Part shown: positions 21,797 to 34,040 of the stretch, piece after piece | Layout of the letters: each line of letters opens with the position of its first letter | Position numbering within the stretch: position 1 is the first letter of the stretch | Source of the DNA: Branchiostoma floridae | Lineage: Eukaryota > Chordata > Leptocardii > Amphioxiformes > Branchiostomatidae | Direction of reading: 5' to 3' | Assembly: GCF_000003815.2 (NCBI RefSeq) | Contig: NC_049992.1 | Span: 8,541,401 to 8,605,400 of the forward strand | DNA: 64,000 nucleotides | Notes under the pieces: model-generated | Databases searched by the model: none | What the model saw: the letters and a program-made list of their open reading frames with translations, nothing else | Told to the model about the DNA's origin: nothing | Translations under genes and position numbers: made by a program

Positions 21797-24700
21797 ATGA
21801 GGGGTGTGTGTACCATCTGCACCGATCTCTTCACCGAGGACAAACCCATCTCAGCTACACCTTGTATCCTTCTGAAGATGTATTTGTGTTGTTCAGCTTC
21901 CCAATAAAAATGTGTCTCCTAATACACCACACAAGATTAAACTTACAATACTGCAAGCAGGAAAAGCCCTCCAGCAATCATCATAGCTAGTGGAAATTTT
22001 ACTTTGCTTGGCGTAACTTGGTTTTAACCTCCTTGGCACAACTTTGCACAATGCACACCGTGGTGGCTGGTTGCGTAACAGTTGTAAAGATGAGAGATCT
22101 ATCATGTCACAATGTGGGAAAGCTTGAACACATACCCTTGCTTAGTTTGATTAGTCTGTATGGGTAGTATTATCTTATATACCTTATAAGAATGCAATAG
22201 AAATATTATCAAATAATAAATGAATTATTCAAGAACCTTCCTTAACAACAAATTTCTTCAGGTGGGCATACCTTCCATGAAACTTGGTGAGTACTACAGT
22301 TTCCTTGTCGCAATTAAGAATTCTCTGTAATTCCATAAGTTGGATGCCATCTGGATCAGGGAGTGAATATACCTGCAGTCAAACTTAAGCCATCTTCTAA
22401 GCCCTCTATTCATTTTGACTCCCGCACATAATTTTTACGCTGAAATGTACCAGTAGCAAGGAAGTGAATTTGCTTGTTAATGTATGACCTCATTTTTGCA
22501 TATGTATACACTGCATAACTGCTGTATGACCATAACTAATATTTGTAAGATGTTTTGAATTTCCATATTGGAGATTTCTTTTGCACAACCACAAGGGCTG
22601 TTACCTGCTGACGTATTGATGTCTGTCAGACATCTTCCTCAGTCAGAGCTTTAAACATCAGCAGGTAAGAGACATTATGGTTGTGCAAAAGAAATTTCCA
22701 ATATTGAAATTCAAAACGTCTTACAAATATTGGTTACGGTCATACAGCAGTTTGTATACATATGCAAAAATGAGGTCATACAAGCAAATTCACTTCCTTG
22801 CTACTGGCACATTTCAGAGTAAAAATTATGTGCGGGGTCAAAATGAATCCTATGGTCTATCAACCTGATGAAATTATTTTTGGAAGTAAGACATTTGTTC
22901 AAACTCAAAGAAACAGGGTGATACAACTGATAGCTCACACATGTGTCTCTGTCTGCGCTGTAGTTTGTCACGTTGGTTGCACACACCAAATGGGAACTCC
23001 TGTCCACAGTGCCGTACCAAAGTGACGGCACGGAACATCATCAGTAAACTGTTCTTTGACCAGCCTGATGAGGATGCTGAAGAAGACCCCAGTGTTCTCA
23101 GGGTAAGTGCCTGATGATCTCATTTTGCACCATAACACCATCCTCTTTTCCAAAAGGGATCCTACAGTTTATGTATACAAGGAGCAGAAGGGATTGAACC
23201 TTTTTGTTTCACTCTAAATAAGTAGTGTCTTGACTTGTACAAGTTGTAGAAAGGAACAAATTGTGTGTGGTGATGAAAAAAAACTGAAAACATTTTTGTG
23301 CACAAGGGCATGTAAAATTACTTCTTACGACTATACATCATTGTTCGATATTATATTGTGTGACTTAACTCCCCAAAAAATTGATACAGTATCTTTAATT
23401 TCTATCTAATTGTCTTCATTATGCTACTCACTAGTTGTTGGCTAAAAGGTACACATGTACATTTTTTTTTTCTACAGAACGAGCTCACTGCTGCAAAAGC
23501 AAAACTCAGTGAGAAAGGTAAGTTTACAGAAATCCCTAATTGGTTGCCATGCTATTACCATTACACCAAAGTACCTGGCTAGAACCTTGATAGAATATGA
23601 CTCATCAGGGTTCAAAATACACATACTTAACTTGCAATTTGCACATAATTTTCAAGATTTGCACGTAAGAATATTCTGAACTTGCAATCTTGCATGTTGA
23701 AAATACCTGGCCGTAAAAAATACTCTCAGGAATTAGACACACTACTCTTAGACAGAATGGCGTATGGACGTCTGTCTTTTTCCTTCCTTGTTTTTGCTGG
23801 TAACTTTCTCTGGTAGCTTCACTAGATGTAATTAAAATTCCCCGATTCAAGCTAGCGGTCCTCATTGCATTCGCCGCCTAGTTGTATTTTGCATGTAAAT
23901 TTTTCAGATTGCACGTAAAATTTTTGCCAACTTGCAATTTTGCATGTAGCAAAAAAAAAGTATTGCGATCCCTGCTCATGATATTTTTTTCTCTGTGGGT
24001 AATATATTGTTCTTACCCTTGGAGTAAGACAATGTATGATTTTATGAATCATTTTCTTCTTTTTCCAGACAAGGAAAAGCGAGATTTGACCAAAGAGAAG
24101 GATAAGCTGGAGGACAGACTGGTCACCATCAGGGTCACACTGAACGAGCTGTCAGAGCAGCTACAAGATGAGCAGGACAAAAACAAGACCCTCAAGGTAC
24201 TGGAGGCTTCCACTTTAGTTGTTATTACTTTTGCCAGAATGGCAAGGCTGTAGCCATTCTGAAATCATTTTCCGTCACCACGATTTTGAATCCTATTGAG
24301 CGCCAAAGGCGTGAGACGTTCCTATGGGGTCTGGGGACGTGCTACCTCGGAAAATTTTGCAATCTAGACCCCCTAAAACGCTATTACCTGCATTTTGAGG
24401 TGTAAATTTTGCTGGTAGACTAAGCTGTCCAACAGCATCTGCTTGGTGAAAAATTACACAAGGGAGACAGTTTTTATATATATTGATTTGTGTCCGTCAC
24501 AGAGGATGGAATGGGCTAAAAAAATTTTCCGTTCCCATCTGCAAAATTCTGTCAAAGGACGGAAGGACGGGTGCTGGCTTCAACCTGGAGCATTTGCGCA
24601 CTAATTTTTTATTAGTTATCAGGCTAGGCAGAATATTAAAGAAAGTGACTTGCCAAGATTGATTTTATTGAAGACTGGGAGAAGTTTTTTGATAGACAGC

Positions 24701-27700
24701 ACCCACTTGTACTGTAAACCCCAAATACAATGCTGGAATATGAAAAGATAAACTGTAACAGGTCAATTTTGTACAGCTTCCTGAAAAGTAGTGTAATACT
24801 ATTTGAATTCTTTCATTTGTGATAGTGTTTGTGAAAAGTATTATTCTTTCTGCCCTAGCAACAAATGAAGCTGGTAGATATCCACAAGAAGCAGGCACAG
24901 CAAGCAGAAGTTGATGCCAAGAAGCTCAGAAAGAAACTTGTAGAATTGGAAAGGTAAGATATTCTCTTTTTCTTTCTTTTTTTCTTTGTTGTTTTCAAAA
25001 TGTATAATCTTACAGCCAATACAGCCAACCTAACAGTCTAACGTTCTGCTGTGGACTCCCAAACATGGTCATGCAAGCAGAGGTAGACCACGCAAAACAT
25101 ATGTACATCAAATGTGATGATTCTGGCTGCTCGGCTGAAGAACTGCCCAAGGCTATGGAGGATAGGGAAGGATGGAGGAAGAGAGTCATGTCCATCCGTG
25201 CAACCAGAACGTCCGGATTATGATGATGTTGAACAGTCTTACTACTAGTACTATTTTTACCAGATGAAGCATTTTTCATGACACAATTCTTTCCGATTTA
25301 TGTTACCAACAGAAGAATAATTTTGTATGTTCATGTTTAATGTTATACGACTTATGATAATTTTGTATGTTAATGTTTGATATTGCACTTGTTCCCATAG
25401 ATTACAGCTGTTGATCAAGGGAAGTTCAAGTGAGGCAGAAGACATGATACAAGACATGGGGGAGGGGGCAGAGTCAGCCAGGAGCCTGGCAAGGCACTTA
25501 ACTGTCCTAAAAAAGTGAGTTCTGTTATCATCCTAGGTATTTCTCTGGAAACTAGAGATTTCCAGACATACAAATTTGGTGGGCCAGGGTTCAATCCCAG
25601 GGTCGGTCCCAGTTCAGACATGTTATTCATGCTGGTAGCTAGAGATTGCAATCATCATTTTCAATGTTGACCTTAAGGCTTCAGGCCTCTGCACATAAAA
25701 AATGCAACACACTTAAAAAGAAAAGTAGGAGTGACCCAGCGTGCTTGGCAGAAAATGTGAGTCGTTCTGAAGCTGCATAAAACTGAATTATCGACATGCT
25801 TCACCTAAATTGCGGACGAATTCAGAAGAAAGAATAAGATTAACACACATTGGTATTGCACATCTGTTAGTATCATTGAATTGCCACAAAGAACCTTGCT
25901 TATTTCCCTTCACCACTTGCTTTTAGGGAACACGAGAAAGTGAAAGAAATGAGAAGAAAGAGTGCTGAAGAGGCAGAAAGATATAGAAAGGAGTTGTCCA
26001 CAAAAAGAGTGCAGGTGGGTGTATTATTCAGTTCTAGAATTCAAACTAATATGAACGAAAAAGGGAAAGCACAGTAGAAGTGGAAAGAAGTTTTCCAATG
26101 TTTAAAGTTTTTGGTTCAAATAATACTGGTATGTAAACATGTATTTGTTGTGTCGTACTGCAAAAACTGGGAAAATAGAACCACTGCAAATATTTCAACA
26201 TTTAAAGTGTTGTGGTATACGTAATTGGTTGGATTGACACAGATTTAGAGACTTGGTACTTGACTTTTTTCATACAGTTAAGAATGCCTTGTTACATTTT
26301 TGTACCTTGCAGTGTGCAGAGACAACGAAAGAATTGCAGGTTACACAGGACCAGCTCAGGGATGCCAAACAGCAGATCCAGAATCTCACTGCAAAGAATA
26401 AGGTTCCACATTTCTATATACAATTTGCCTCAAATTTTCTAAAGATGTAAGACAAGGTGTAATTTTTTGAAGGTTCAATTGCAATTTTTCACAAACTTTC
26501 TGAACACTTCTTGTCTGAATTGTTGTATGTAATTTAATGCACTTTGCGGTGTTGTCTGCCTTTCAGAGCATTTTGTGTGGCGATGTATTGAGCATTCAAG
26601 TATATCAAAACGCTCTCTCACATTTCTTAACTGTATATAACCTCCTGTCTGGAGTTGGTGATTCACTACAAATCACCCGGGCGGAGGCCTGGCGAACCTT
26701 CGTGTCGTATCAGCCATACAGTGATTTACATCATTCACCATGCCCCGGAGAGGAGATAGGCGCCGCCAGGGGACTGAAATGCCTATTGATACAGTACAAC
26801 ATGTTGTGCTGCCCCTACGGCTGATTAATCAGCCTACGACTGATTAAAAGGCTATGGGACGAACGAACGAACGATATAACCTCCCAGTATGTAATGTTAT
26901 CCAACTGATGAATGAAAAAGAACAGACAGTCATACATCCAACATTGTTTTTCCATAGATGTTGAAGCAGGAGCTAGCAGAGGGGAAATCTACACCAGGCA
27001 GCAGAGCTACAACAAAAAGACTTCTTCTAGAGAGGTGAAACATAACTTTATCTATGATTCAGTTCTTTGTACACAACCAAAAGATATTTACCTACAAACC
27101 AGGTATGTGTACAAAAAGTTAACATTGGTTACAGGAATTGGTTACAGTCTCAGGTACCTGAACAAATTGATAAAGTTAACTGTGGCTTTCATTGTCAACA
27201 GAAACATGAACTTTTTCTACATTATACCCTCACCTAGGGCTGGGTATCGGTACAGCGTACCGGTACAAAACCGGTTTTTCTTATTGGACCGGTCCAGAAA
27301 AACCGGACCTGAAAAAATTAGGTGGACCGGATGTTGGGCCGATTAGAAAATTAACAGATTATTTCATCAGGCATTCACACGTTTTCGCGCTTGCAGGTGG
27401 AAGAGAATAACAAGAGTGAAGTAGAGTAGAGTTTATAGTAATTTCTACCAAGTTTTACAGCCAATCGTACAGGTGCAGTTAGCGTTGTAGAATTTTAAAA
27501 AGCCAGTGTAAGTCTAATACTCCACCAAACAGATTTCCTTATAGTGAAATGGACCATTAGTATGAGTCATACTGAATCAGGTCCAGGTTCAGGTCCGGAC
27601 CTGGACCTGATCCTCTGGACCTGAACCGGACCTGGACCTGAATTTTCTGTACCGGTACCCAGCCCTACCCTCACCTATCACTTACCACTTGATTTTGGAG

Positions 27701-30007
27701 AAAACTTTAGCATTCTATTCTTAATATATGCACAGACTGTTTTCAACATGTCATTCCTTGTATGTATTAGAGAGATTTACTGTAAAGGCAGAAACTTTCG
27801 CGGTGGTTTAATGTTCGCGGTTTCTGTGGCAGCCGCGGCAGCCGCTTCCCACCGCAAATTTAAAACCACCGTGAACATTTTTCCATAACAGTAAGAGACT
27901 ACAGTGCATGGTGCTACCGCAAAATTAAAACCACCGCGAAAAGTCCATTTTCCCGCTACCGCGAAATTAAATCTCCGCGAACTTAAATGCATTTACAGTA
28001 TTTGAACCCATTGTATTCTATTTTCCTACAGTCCAGCCCCCCTCCTTATCAAAAAGCCTTGCTTGGACGGAGCTATCTATCTGGACGATGAAACAATCAT
28101 GCCTGTCACTCCTGAGGAGGAGAACTTCACCCAGAGGAGAAACAATGCCAGGCTGAAGAGAGAAAAGAAAGAGTATGTAGTATACTTCATTACATTGATG
28201 CTAGTTCAAAGATATGAGGCTTTTTCGTCTTAAATTTGGGTAAAATAGATAGGATGATGGTCGAAAAATGTTTCCTAGCTAGTAGCAAGAAGGTGTTTGA
28301 AGGTCATGTACATGTAACTGAAATGTGTTGTAAGTTGTAAGTACTAGTACTTTATTTAAGGTAAAACTAAATACAAAAAAAGTGGGAGCCCAAATCAAAG
28401 GAGTGTTTACAGTTTTATTCCCATCATTGCTTTCAGGTTTGATTGGAAACCAGTCAAAACAACATCTGTTGCAGAAACTGTGAAAAAGGTAAGGCATACA
28501 TTGTATCTGTCTTAACATTTACGGTATGGCCAAGCATCTAAGATACATGTATATGCATGTAAAATACTGGATGTATCTATAGCTATGATAAGTAAGAGGG
28601 CAAATGTACATCTAAAAGACTCACTAGCTATTAGGGTGATAAAACAAAAAAGAAGATGAACAGGAAATTTGAGAGAGATTGACACAAGATAGATACACAA
28701 ATATTCTAATCTAAAATTGCAAATCCTTGCTACTGCGTTATTTATGCTACATGCTCTGTTGTTCACATATAAGGCCTCAACATAACTAAAGTAAGTTTGT
28801 AGTTATCTGTACAAAAACGTTTCAAAGCACTAGTAATTGTGTTTGTTTAATTCTATTCAGATTTTCATTAGTGTAATGAATTAAATTCACTATTCTTCCT
28901 GGAGTCCATCCAAGTACAAATAATAAAGTTCAAAACATATACATAACGATGCAGAATGAACATACAGGAAAAAATACAGAAAATTGTCTGCATAATTATA
29001 TAAATGTAAAATGCCTATCTTCCTTGCTAGATTTTCCTTGTCTGTAATGTTGTATCATCTGGATTTCTGCTTGTTGTTTGCAGGACCTGCGGGATATCGG
29101 AAACTTTGATCTCAGCCCGTACCCACACCATCAGATGGGAGCCAGGACCATCAGGGAAACAAACCACAGATTTGGGGCTGTACGTTTTTTTCATTTCACC
29201 CATAAACCGTAGACTAGTACAAGCGGTGTAAGACCGGGCTGTAAGGTTTGATCTAGGCACACTGAAAGACCCTTCTCTTTTGAAACAAACCACAGATTCG
29301 GTGCTGTAAGTTTGACCCGTATGACCAGTAGATGCCTTTAGAAGTGCAAGACTGGGCTGTAAGATTTGATCCACACTGTGATATAGGCCCTACTATACTG
29401 ATTTTATCCTCAAATATGACATAATGGTAGAGTAATTTGGCATTTTTAGGCAGGTCATATTTAGACAGTTTTTGTACTTTCTGTCTTTTTCTCTTACAGG
29501 TCAACAAAGGGTACAATGGCATGGGAGGCCATGAGAAGATACTCAACCTTGTATCCTTTTCATATCATAGTCACTGTCCTGTCACTAAAGGCTTCATTCT
29601 AAGTCTTAACCACAGCATAAGTAGTTCAAATATTATGTATTTTTTTGAGTGTGCAAAAAAGGGATTTTCTTTCTTTTCAAATGATAAAGAGAAGGTACTT
29701 CTATTCACAGAGATAGTCAATTTTGCAGTGTTTTCAGCTTATACATTACTAAGTGGAACTGAATGGAACATGTACTGTCTACTGAATTTCAAACTACAGT
29801 TCAACAGTATTACTAAATGGATGATTTCAACAAAGGCTCTCTATGTTATTATTAAAGGTTACACAAAAAATCCTTGATAAATTCCAACAGCAACCCAGAA
29901 TAGGGAAACCGCTGCCCAAGAAGTCCAAGTTCGTCAGCAGAAGTCGAGCGTCAGTCCCGTCCAGAGACCCTGCCCTCCCCACCCTGGACGACTTCATCAC
30001 CTCTTGA
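21797..30007 (+). CDS. TRAIP: TRAIP orthologue, RING-type E3 ubiquitin ligase
   Basis: Fifteen coding exons: 21797-21863, 22262-22286, 22964-23102, 23478-23517, 24069-24196, 24859-24953, 25401-25514, 25927-26014, 26313-26402, 26958-27034, 28032-28172, 28437-28488, 29084-29179, 29500-29550, 29891-30007 (about 439 residues; human about 470). The start ATG has a full Kozak context (gccaccATG). A C3H2C3 RING uses C5, C8, C23, H25, H28, C31, C44 and C47 (MRGVCTIC, PCGHTFHETC, SCPQCR), followed by the family block NIISKLFFDQ. A long coiled coil follows (DKEKRDLTKEKDKLEDRL). GYNGMGGHEKIL and a C-terminal TLDDFITS resemble the vertebrate tail, which carries a PCNA-binding motif. TRAIP ubiquitinates the CMG helicase at stalled or converged forks. 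Introns 1 and 14 look U12-type. If intron 14 instead ended at 29857, the protein would gain 11 residues. Confidence 0.93.
21864..22261 (+). other. TRAIP intron 1 with U12-type GT-AG signals
   Basis: The 5' splice site reads GTATCCTTC (8 of 9 to the minor-spliceosome consensus RTATCCTTT). The branch site TTCCTTAAC at 22238-22246 matches the U12 consensus TTCCTTRAY fully. The branch A lies 16 nt before the last intron base, in the normal U12 window. The intron is phase 1 and splits the RING cysteine codon C23. Confidence 0.85.
22405..22850. mobile_element. Long hairpin element in TRAIP intron 2
   Basis: The left arm (from 'attcattttgac' at 22408) and right arm (ending 'gtcaaaatgaat' at 22848) are near-perfect inverted copies of about 200 bp. 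They share 'ccgcacataatttttac', 'caaggaagtgaatttgctt', 'tgcatatgtataca' and 'cttttgcacaacca', around a short centre with 'acctgctga' and 'tcagcaggt'. No ORF. Confidence 0.75.
27235..27667. mobile_element. hAT-type MITE with 8-bp target duplication in a TRAIP intron
   Basis: It starts TAGGGCTGGGTATCGGTAC and ends GTACCGGTACCCAGCCCTA. Identical flanks CCCTCACC at 27227-27234 and 27668-27675 form an 8-bp target duplication, typical of hAT elements. The interior is rich in 'ggacctg' and 'accgg' motifs. No transposase. Confidence 0.88.
27778..28000. mobile_element. MITE, TACTGTAAATGCA family, copy 2
   Basis: Starts TACTGTAAAGGCA and ends TGCATTTACAGTA; inverse orientation to the copy at 14759-14973, with the same 'cgcggtggttt' and 'accgcgaaa' interior. 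It lies 31 bp before TRAIP exon 11. Confidence 0.8.
29215..29375 (+). pseudogene. Partial tandem copy of TRAIP exon 13 end and donor
   Basis: The exon 13 end and donor (near 29155-29190) recur at 29279-29310 as 'gaaacaaaccacagattcg' plus 'gtgctgtaagtttg'. The following intron text ('gggctgtaaggtttgatc' and 'gggctgtaagatttgatcc') is also duplicated, so it is a local duplication of about 120 bp that includes a 5' splice site. Confidence 0.6.
29551..29890 (+). other. TRAIP intron 14 (last) with U12-type GT-AG signals
   Basis: The 5' splice site GTATCCTTTT matches the U12 consensus completely. A branch-like ATCCTTGAT at 29870-29878 matches TTCCTTRAY at 8 of 9 positions, with branch A 13 nt before the AG at 29889-29890. 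This acceptor keeps frame (phase 0) and removes 11 residues compared with the weak alternative at 29857, which has neither a pyrimidine tract nor a U12 branch site. Confidence 0.75.
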
Positions 30008-30204
30008 AGCCAAGACATCTGTGGTGATCTTAACTGACAGAATGAACTTCAGCAGTCCGTAAATGTTGCAAACTGGACAAATGTTGGAATACTGGACAAA
30101 GACTTTGTGATAGATGGCCTTACTTGTCTTGAAGCACTTAAAGCAAATATGATGACTGATTTTCTCACTCTTTCCTATGTTCCCACCAGTAAATGCTTCA
30201 GCTC

Positions 30205-30430
30205 AAAAGGCACTGTCTGTCTGGATGTGCCCTGCTCTTTCAACCATCACCCTTAGTTCCTGACCGCCCTGCTTATGAATATTGATGAGGTTACCCTTAT
30301 ACATGCGAGACAGTTTTTGAAAACGGAAAGCCTATTCTCTGATTGGCTGACAGTTGGTTATGGGGGGGGGCGTCCACAGGAACTAAGAGTGACAGTTCAA
30401 AGAGCAGGGCGCATCTAGACAGACAGTTTA
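30205..30430. mobile_element. Inverted-repeat element in the TRAIP 3' region
   Basis: Outer ends 'actgtctgtctggatgtgc' and 'gcatctagacagacagtt' are imperfect inverted repeats, continued by 'cctgctctttcaac' and 'agttcaaagagcaggg'. It is related to 18520-18790. It probably lies in the TRAIP 3' UTR; an ATTAAA at 30966-30971 is a possible poly(A) signal downstream. Confidence 0.65.
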
Positions 30431-31299
30431 GCTGTTGGATGTCCCTGCGTAGCAGGATGGCCATGACTATACGTTTTAATCGGAGCTAAAACTTTTGACT
30501 CAGTTCCATTGATTCACCAGGCAAGTTGGACTCATGATCTCATGTTTTGCTATCTCACTGCTAGTGGGTGCAATAATACTTGAAAGCAAGTGTTTGGGCT
30601 GCAACGTTGAAAAAGTCATTTACGAAACAGTGTAAACAAGAGGCCTCAGGACTAGTTTTGTCATATACATTGACATGTATTAAGCTGTTATTAATCGACC
30701 TAACATTACAAGACTAAGACGAAGATTTTTCATTGCCAAAGGTGCATATTTATATTTTTGTCTCAAAAACTGTTAAGTGTAGCTTATGTATATATGTATG
30801 AGTAAACTGTTGATGTAGGTTACTAGAAAAATGTTGTATAAGTCAAGTTGTATACATGTTCTTGTATTAAGGAGCCAAAACAAATGTCTGGAAAATTCTA
30901 CCGCTGACTGTTAATGTGGAGATGTGCAACCATACTGTATACTTTTAAAGGATATTTTCTACTACATTAAAGATGATTTATCATCACCTGTATCTAATTT
31001 ATTCCAGCATTCTGTTGGATATAATTATAAGTGTGGCATTATTTTTGTTGAAATCTATTTCTAAAACCATTAGCTAGTCTGCACAACTAGCCGCATTTTT
31101 TAACTGTTAGAAATATTGATTATTCTATTTGATATTTTAAGCAAGCTTCTAGTTGAAGGAATGCCACTGATAACGTTAATGGGATCTTCCCTGCAACTGG
31201 TTCTATACAATTCAATTGAGTCTTTTGAAATATTGCTAGATCATTGCAAAGTGACTGAAATTACAAGGCATAGAGTTGCCAACCTTTTCGTGGTCCACA

Positions 31300-31990
31300 G
31301 TAACCCAAACAACAGTTCTAAGCTAACTAAGAGACAATACGTTCTAAGGACAGCACAACTCACCATTGTGTAGGTGCACCAATATCAGCACGACTTACCC
31401 TTTTTTAGGTGTTCAGCACCAAGTACTGTAAATGCAGAAATGTTCGTGGTTGTTTTATTTTCGCGGTGGACACTTCACCGCAAACCACCACGAACATTTT
31501 TTTCCATGGCAATAAGTGACTACAGTGCATGGTGCTACCGCGAAATTAAAACCACCACGAACAGTCCTTTTTCCCGCTACCGCGAAATTAAATCCCCACG
31601 AACTTATATGCATTTACAGTATATCACGATTCATCCCTTATCATGTTAAGAAAAAATGAGAGAACAAGGTCTTGTATAGATAGTCAGCACCAAAGTTGAC
31701 ACGATTCAACCTTACTTTGGCGCCCAGCATCGAGGCCAGAACCATTCCAACATGTATTCAGCACCAAGGACAGCGCAAAGTATCATTTTTGTGTGTCCAA
31801 CAGCAAAATTCACTCTTATGTAGGCATTCAGCTCCAAGGACAGCGCAAATTTTCCTTTTTTTGTCTGTGTCAAACATAAAGTACAGCACAATTCACCCTT
31901 GTGTATGTTTCCAACACCAAGAAAATCTTACCTTTCTGTAAATTCCCTCTATATATATCAGCACGAAGGACAGCGCAATTACGCTTCCGT
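31300..31990. repeat. Degenerate tandem repeat with 'cagcaccaaggacagcgca' core
   Basis: Repeated, decayed units carry 'ttcagcaccaaggacagcg' followed by 'caattcacccttgtgta'-like text, spaced roughly 60-80 bp. The array is split by the MITE at 31424-31621. Its core resembles the 40-bp minisatellite at 38215-39365 ('cagtaccaaggacagta'). Confidence 0.6.
31424..31621. mobile_element. MITE, TACTGTAAATGCA family, copy 3
   Basis: Starts TACTGTAAATGCAGAAA and ends ATGCATTTACAGTA, with 'cgcggtgg' and 'accgcgaaattaaa' interior. It is inserted in the degenerate tandem array. Confidence 0.8.
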
Positions 31991-32189
31991 CGGTATACCG
32001 GTATTCAATAGCATAATTCGCCATAAAGAAACATATAGCTTGCCTTAAAATCATAGCCACGACCTCACAATCAGAAGTCAAATAATACGACCGTGTATTG
32101 GTATTACATACTATCAGCAGTAGTGCTGTGAGAAGTAAGTCTAGTTGCGTGCAGGCAACATATGATTATCATTGGCACGTTTCCAAGGG

Positions 32190-32870
32190 CACTGAAGATT
32201 TGACATTTCCTTCGCCATCGTGGCCGACCTCTGATGGTCTTGAGCATAATGGAGGATACGTTTGGATCTCAGTGGAACTAATTAGAAGACGTACAGCTTT
32301 CACCAAGGACATTATATAACCTTGCTTTTACCTTGTCATTATGCACACACAAACATGCTCTTAAGTATCTATAAATCCACTTCAAAATCCACCGTTAAAG
32401 CAGAAAGTGGGGGTATCACCCGAAATGGAGTGAAAACGCGTCAAATTTCGGGGAATAGCTATAAAAAACCTTTTACAAACGTGTACAAAATATCAGACCA
32501 TTGCCGCCATTTACTTCCTGGGAGCGCACTTTTGAACACCAGTGGGTCGACTTCTGGTGATCTTGAGAGTAATGGTGGAAACGTTAGAATCTCAGCGAAA
32601 GTTATTGGAAAACACACAGCGTTTACCTTGTCATTACACACACAAAGAAATGCTCTGAAGCATCTATAAATTCACCTCAAAATCCACCCGTAAAGCAGAA
32701 AATGGGGGTTTCACCCGAAATGGAGTAAAAATACTTCAAATTTCGGGTTATAACTATAAACTATAAAGCCTTCTATTGATATAGTGCACACAATTTTATA
32801 CCATTACTGCCATTTAGTGCCAAGCTACGCACTTTTGAACACCAGTGGGCGAGGTTGTTCCCGTGGGAAG
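32190..32870. repeat. Tandem repeat, ~300-bp unit, about two and a half copies
   Basis: Blocks recur in order: 'atctataaat' plus 'cacttcaaaatccacc', 'cacccgaaatggagt', 'tcaaatttcggg', 'attgccgccattta' and 'cgcacttttgaacaccagt'. Spacing is about 305-310 bp (for example near 32526 and 32830). No coding role seen. Confidence 0.65.
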
Positions 32871-32999
32871 AATTACAGGCAATGTTGCTGCGACAAGAGA
32901 TGCGTGGATCAAGCGCTCATTTTGTATTCTTCACTGGTGCTGTGCAATAACGTATTCAGTGATGCGTACCTAACGTTTTAAACCTCTGAGTTACGCATG

Positions 33000-34040
33000 T
33001 GTGATGCAGGGATAATATTTCTCCTCTAATTAGCGTGCTAATTAAGGATTTTGGATAACATTCCACCTCTAATGGCATGCCAATGAAGGACGTTGGTAAG
33101 TGTAAGGGGTGATCCCCAAATTGAGATTAAAAGGGTCGACGTCGCACGTTTGCGTTGGAAATAATTACACTCGTAAACTGTTATCAGTAAATGCTAACAA
33201 AGCCTTCTCTCTTAACATAGATTGTGTACGTCTGTTATTTGGGTGGAGGAGATGATCAAATGATATTATTTATGCAAATGAGGGCCTTATTTGTATAATT
33301 GATGACAAACAATTGGTACACCAGTTGTAAAGGTTAAAATTATTTGGCGAAGGTATGGGGTCGTGGAACTATAGTTTTACAAAGACTTGATTCTAAATGA
33401 TCATAAATATCGTTCTTTCGCACTATTTCGACGAATCTAAATTGTTTGAACACAAAACATACATAAGCGAATCAAGCAGTAATAAGCATCTACTTGCAAA
33501 GTCATCTATGATTATTTTCAATTGATTTCTGCTACACTACCGAATTTGCTAGCGATCATTTCCCCGTATAGACATTTGCCAGACAGCGAACCCAACTGTA
33601 TGAATTTGATCTGGACTGTTCTATATATCAGGCTAAGGCAAATGGAGTATATAAAACATGAAATATGTCACGGCCAATGCTGAAACCAATATTGATGCTG
33701 TGAGTTAAGTTTCCTCGCTCGATATTGGATTCCCCGGTTCGCTGCAGTTACCCGTGTGCGACAGGCATGAATCAGTGTTGCCAAGTCAATGACTCACAAG
33801 AGAATTTGTAGGGCCGCGTCAATTTCATTTCTTGGCTCTCGGATACGCCTACATCATTTTGTTTATCTAAAACATTAATGGTAGTTCACCTTTATCCACT
33901 GTAACCTTTATCCGCTCCTTAATTAAGAAATAGTGTATTTACGAGGGATATCAAGTCGACTTATTGCGGTGGTTTAAAACTGCTGACGTTATTCAGTTTT
34001 TGTAGTTAGCTGTACTTTTATTGAATTGTTCTGCTAGTTC
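33000..34040. repeat. Intergenic with end fragment of the dispersed repeat (33240-33375)
   Basis: At 33270-33375, 'tttatgcaaatgagggcct', 'atttggcgaaggtatgggg' and 'ggaactatagtttt' match the end of the 3700-5046 and 6564-10105 family. The rest shows no supported gene. Confidence 0.5.

Noticed and set aside
26650-26880. Possible LINE or SINE fragment in a TRAIP intron
   Set aside because: The text looks repeat-like ('cacccgggcggaggcctgg') but no frame, ends or second copy was found here.
26912-27346. 144-codon plus-strand frame in TRAIP
   Set aside because: It runs through exon 10 in a different frame and into intron and MITE sequence, with no recognisable protein features.
29437-29877. 146-codon frame covering TRAIP exon 14 and intron 14
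   Set aside because: It is read in another frame through AT-rich intron; the exon frame plus U12 signals explain the region better.
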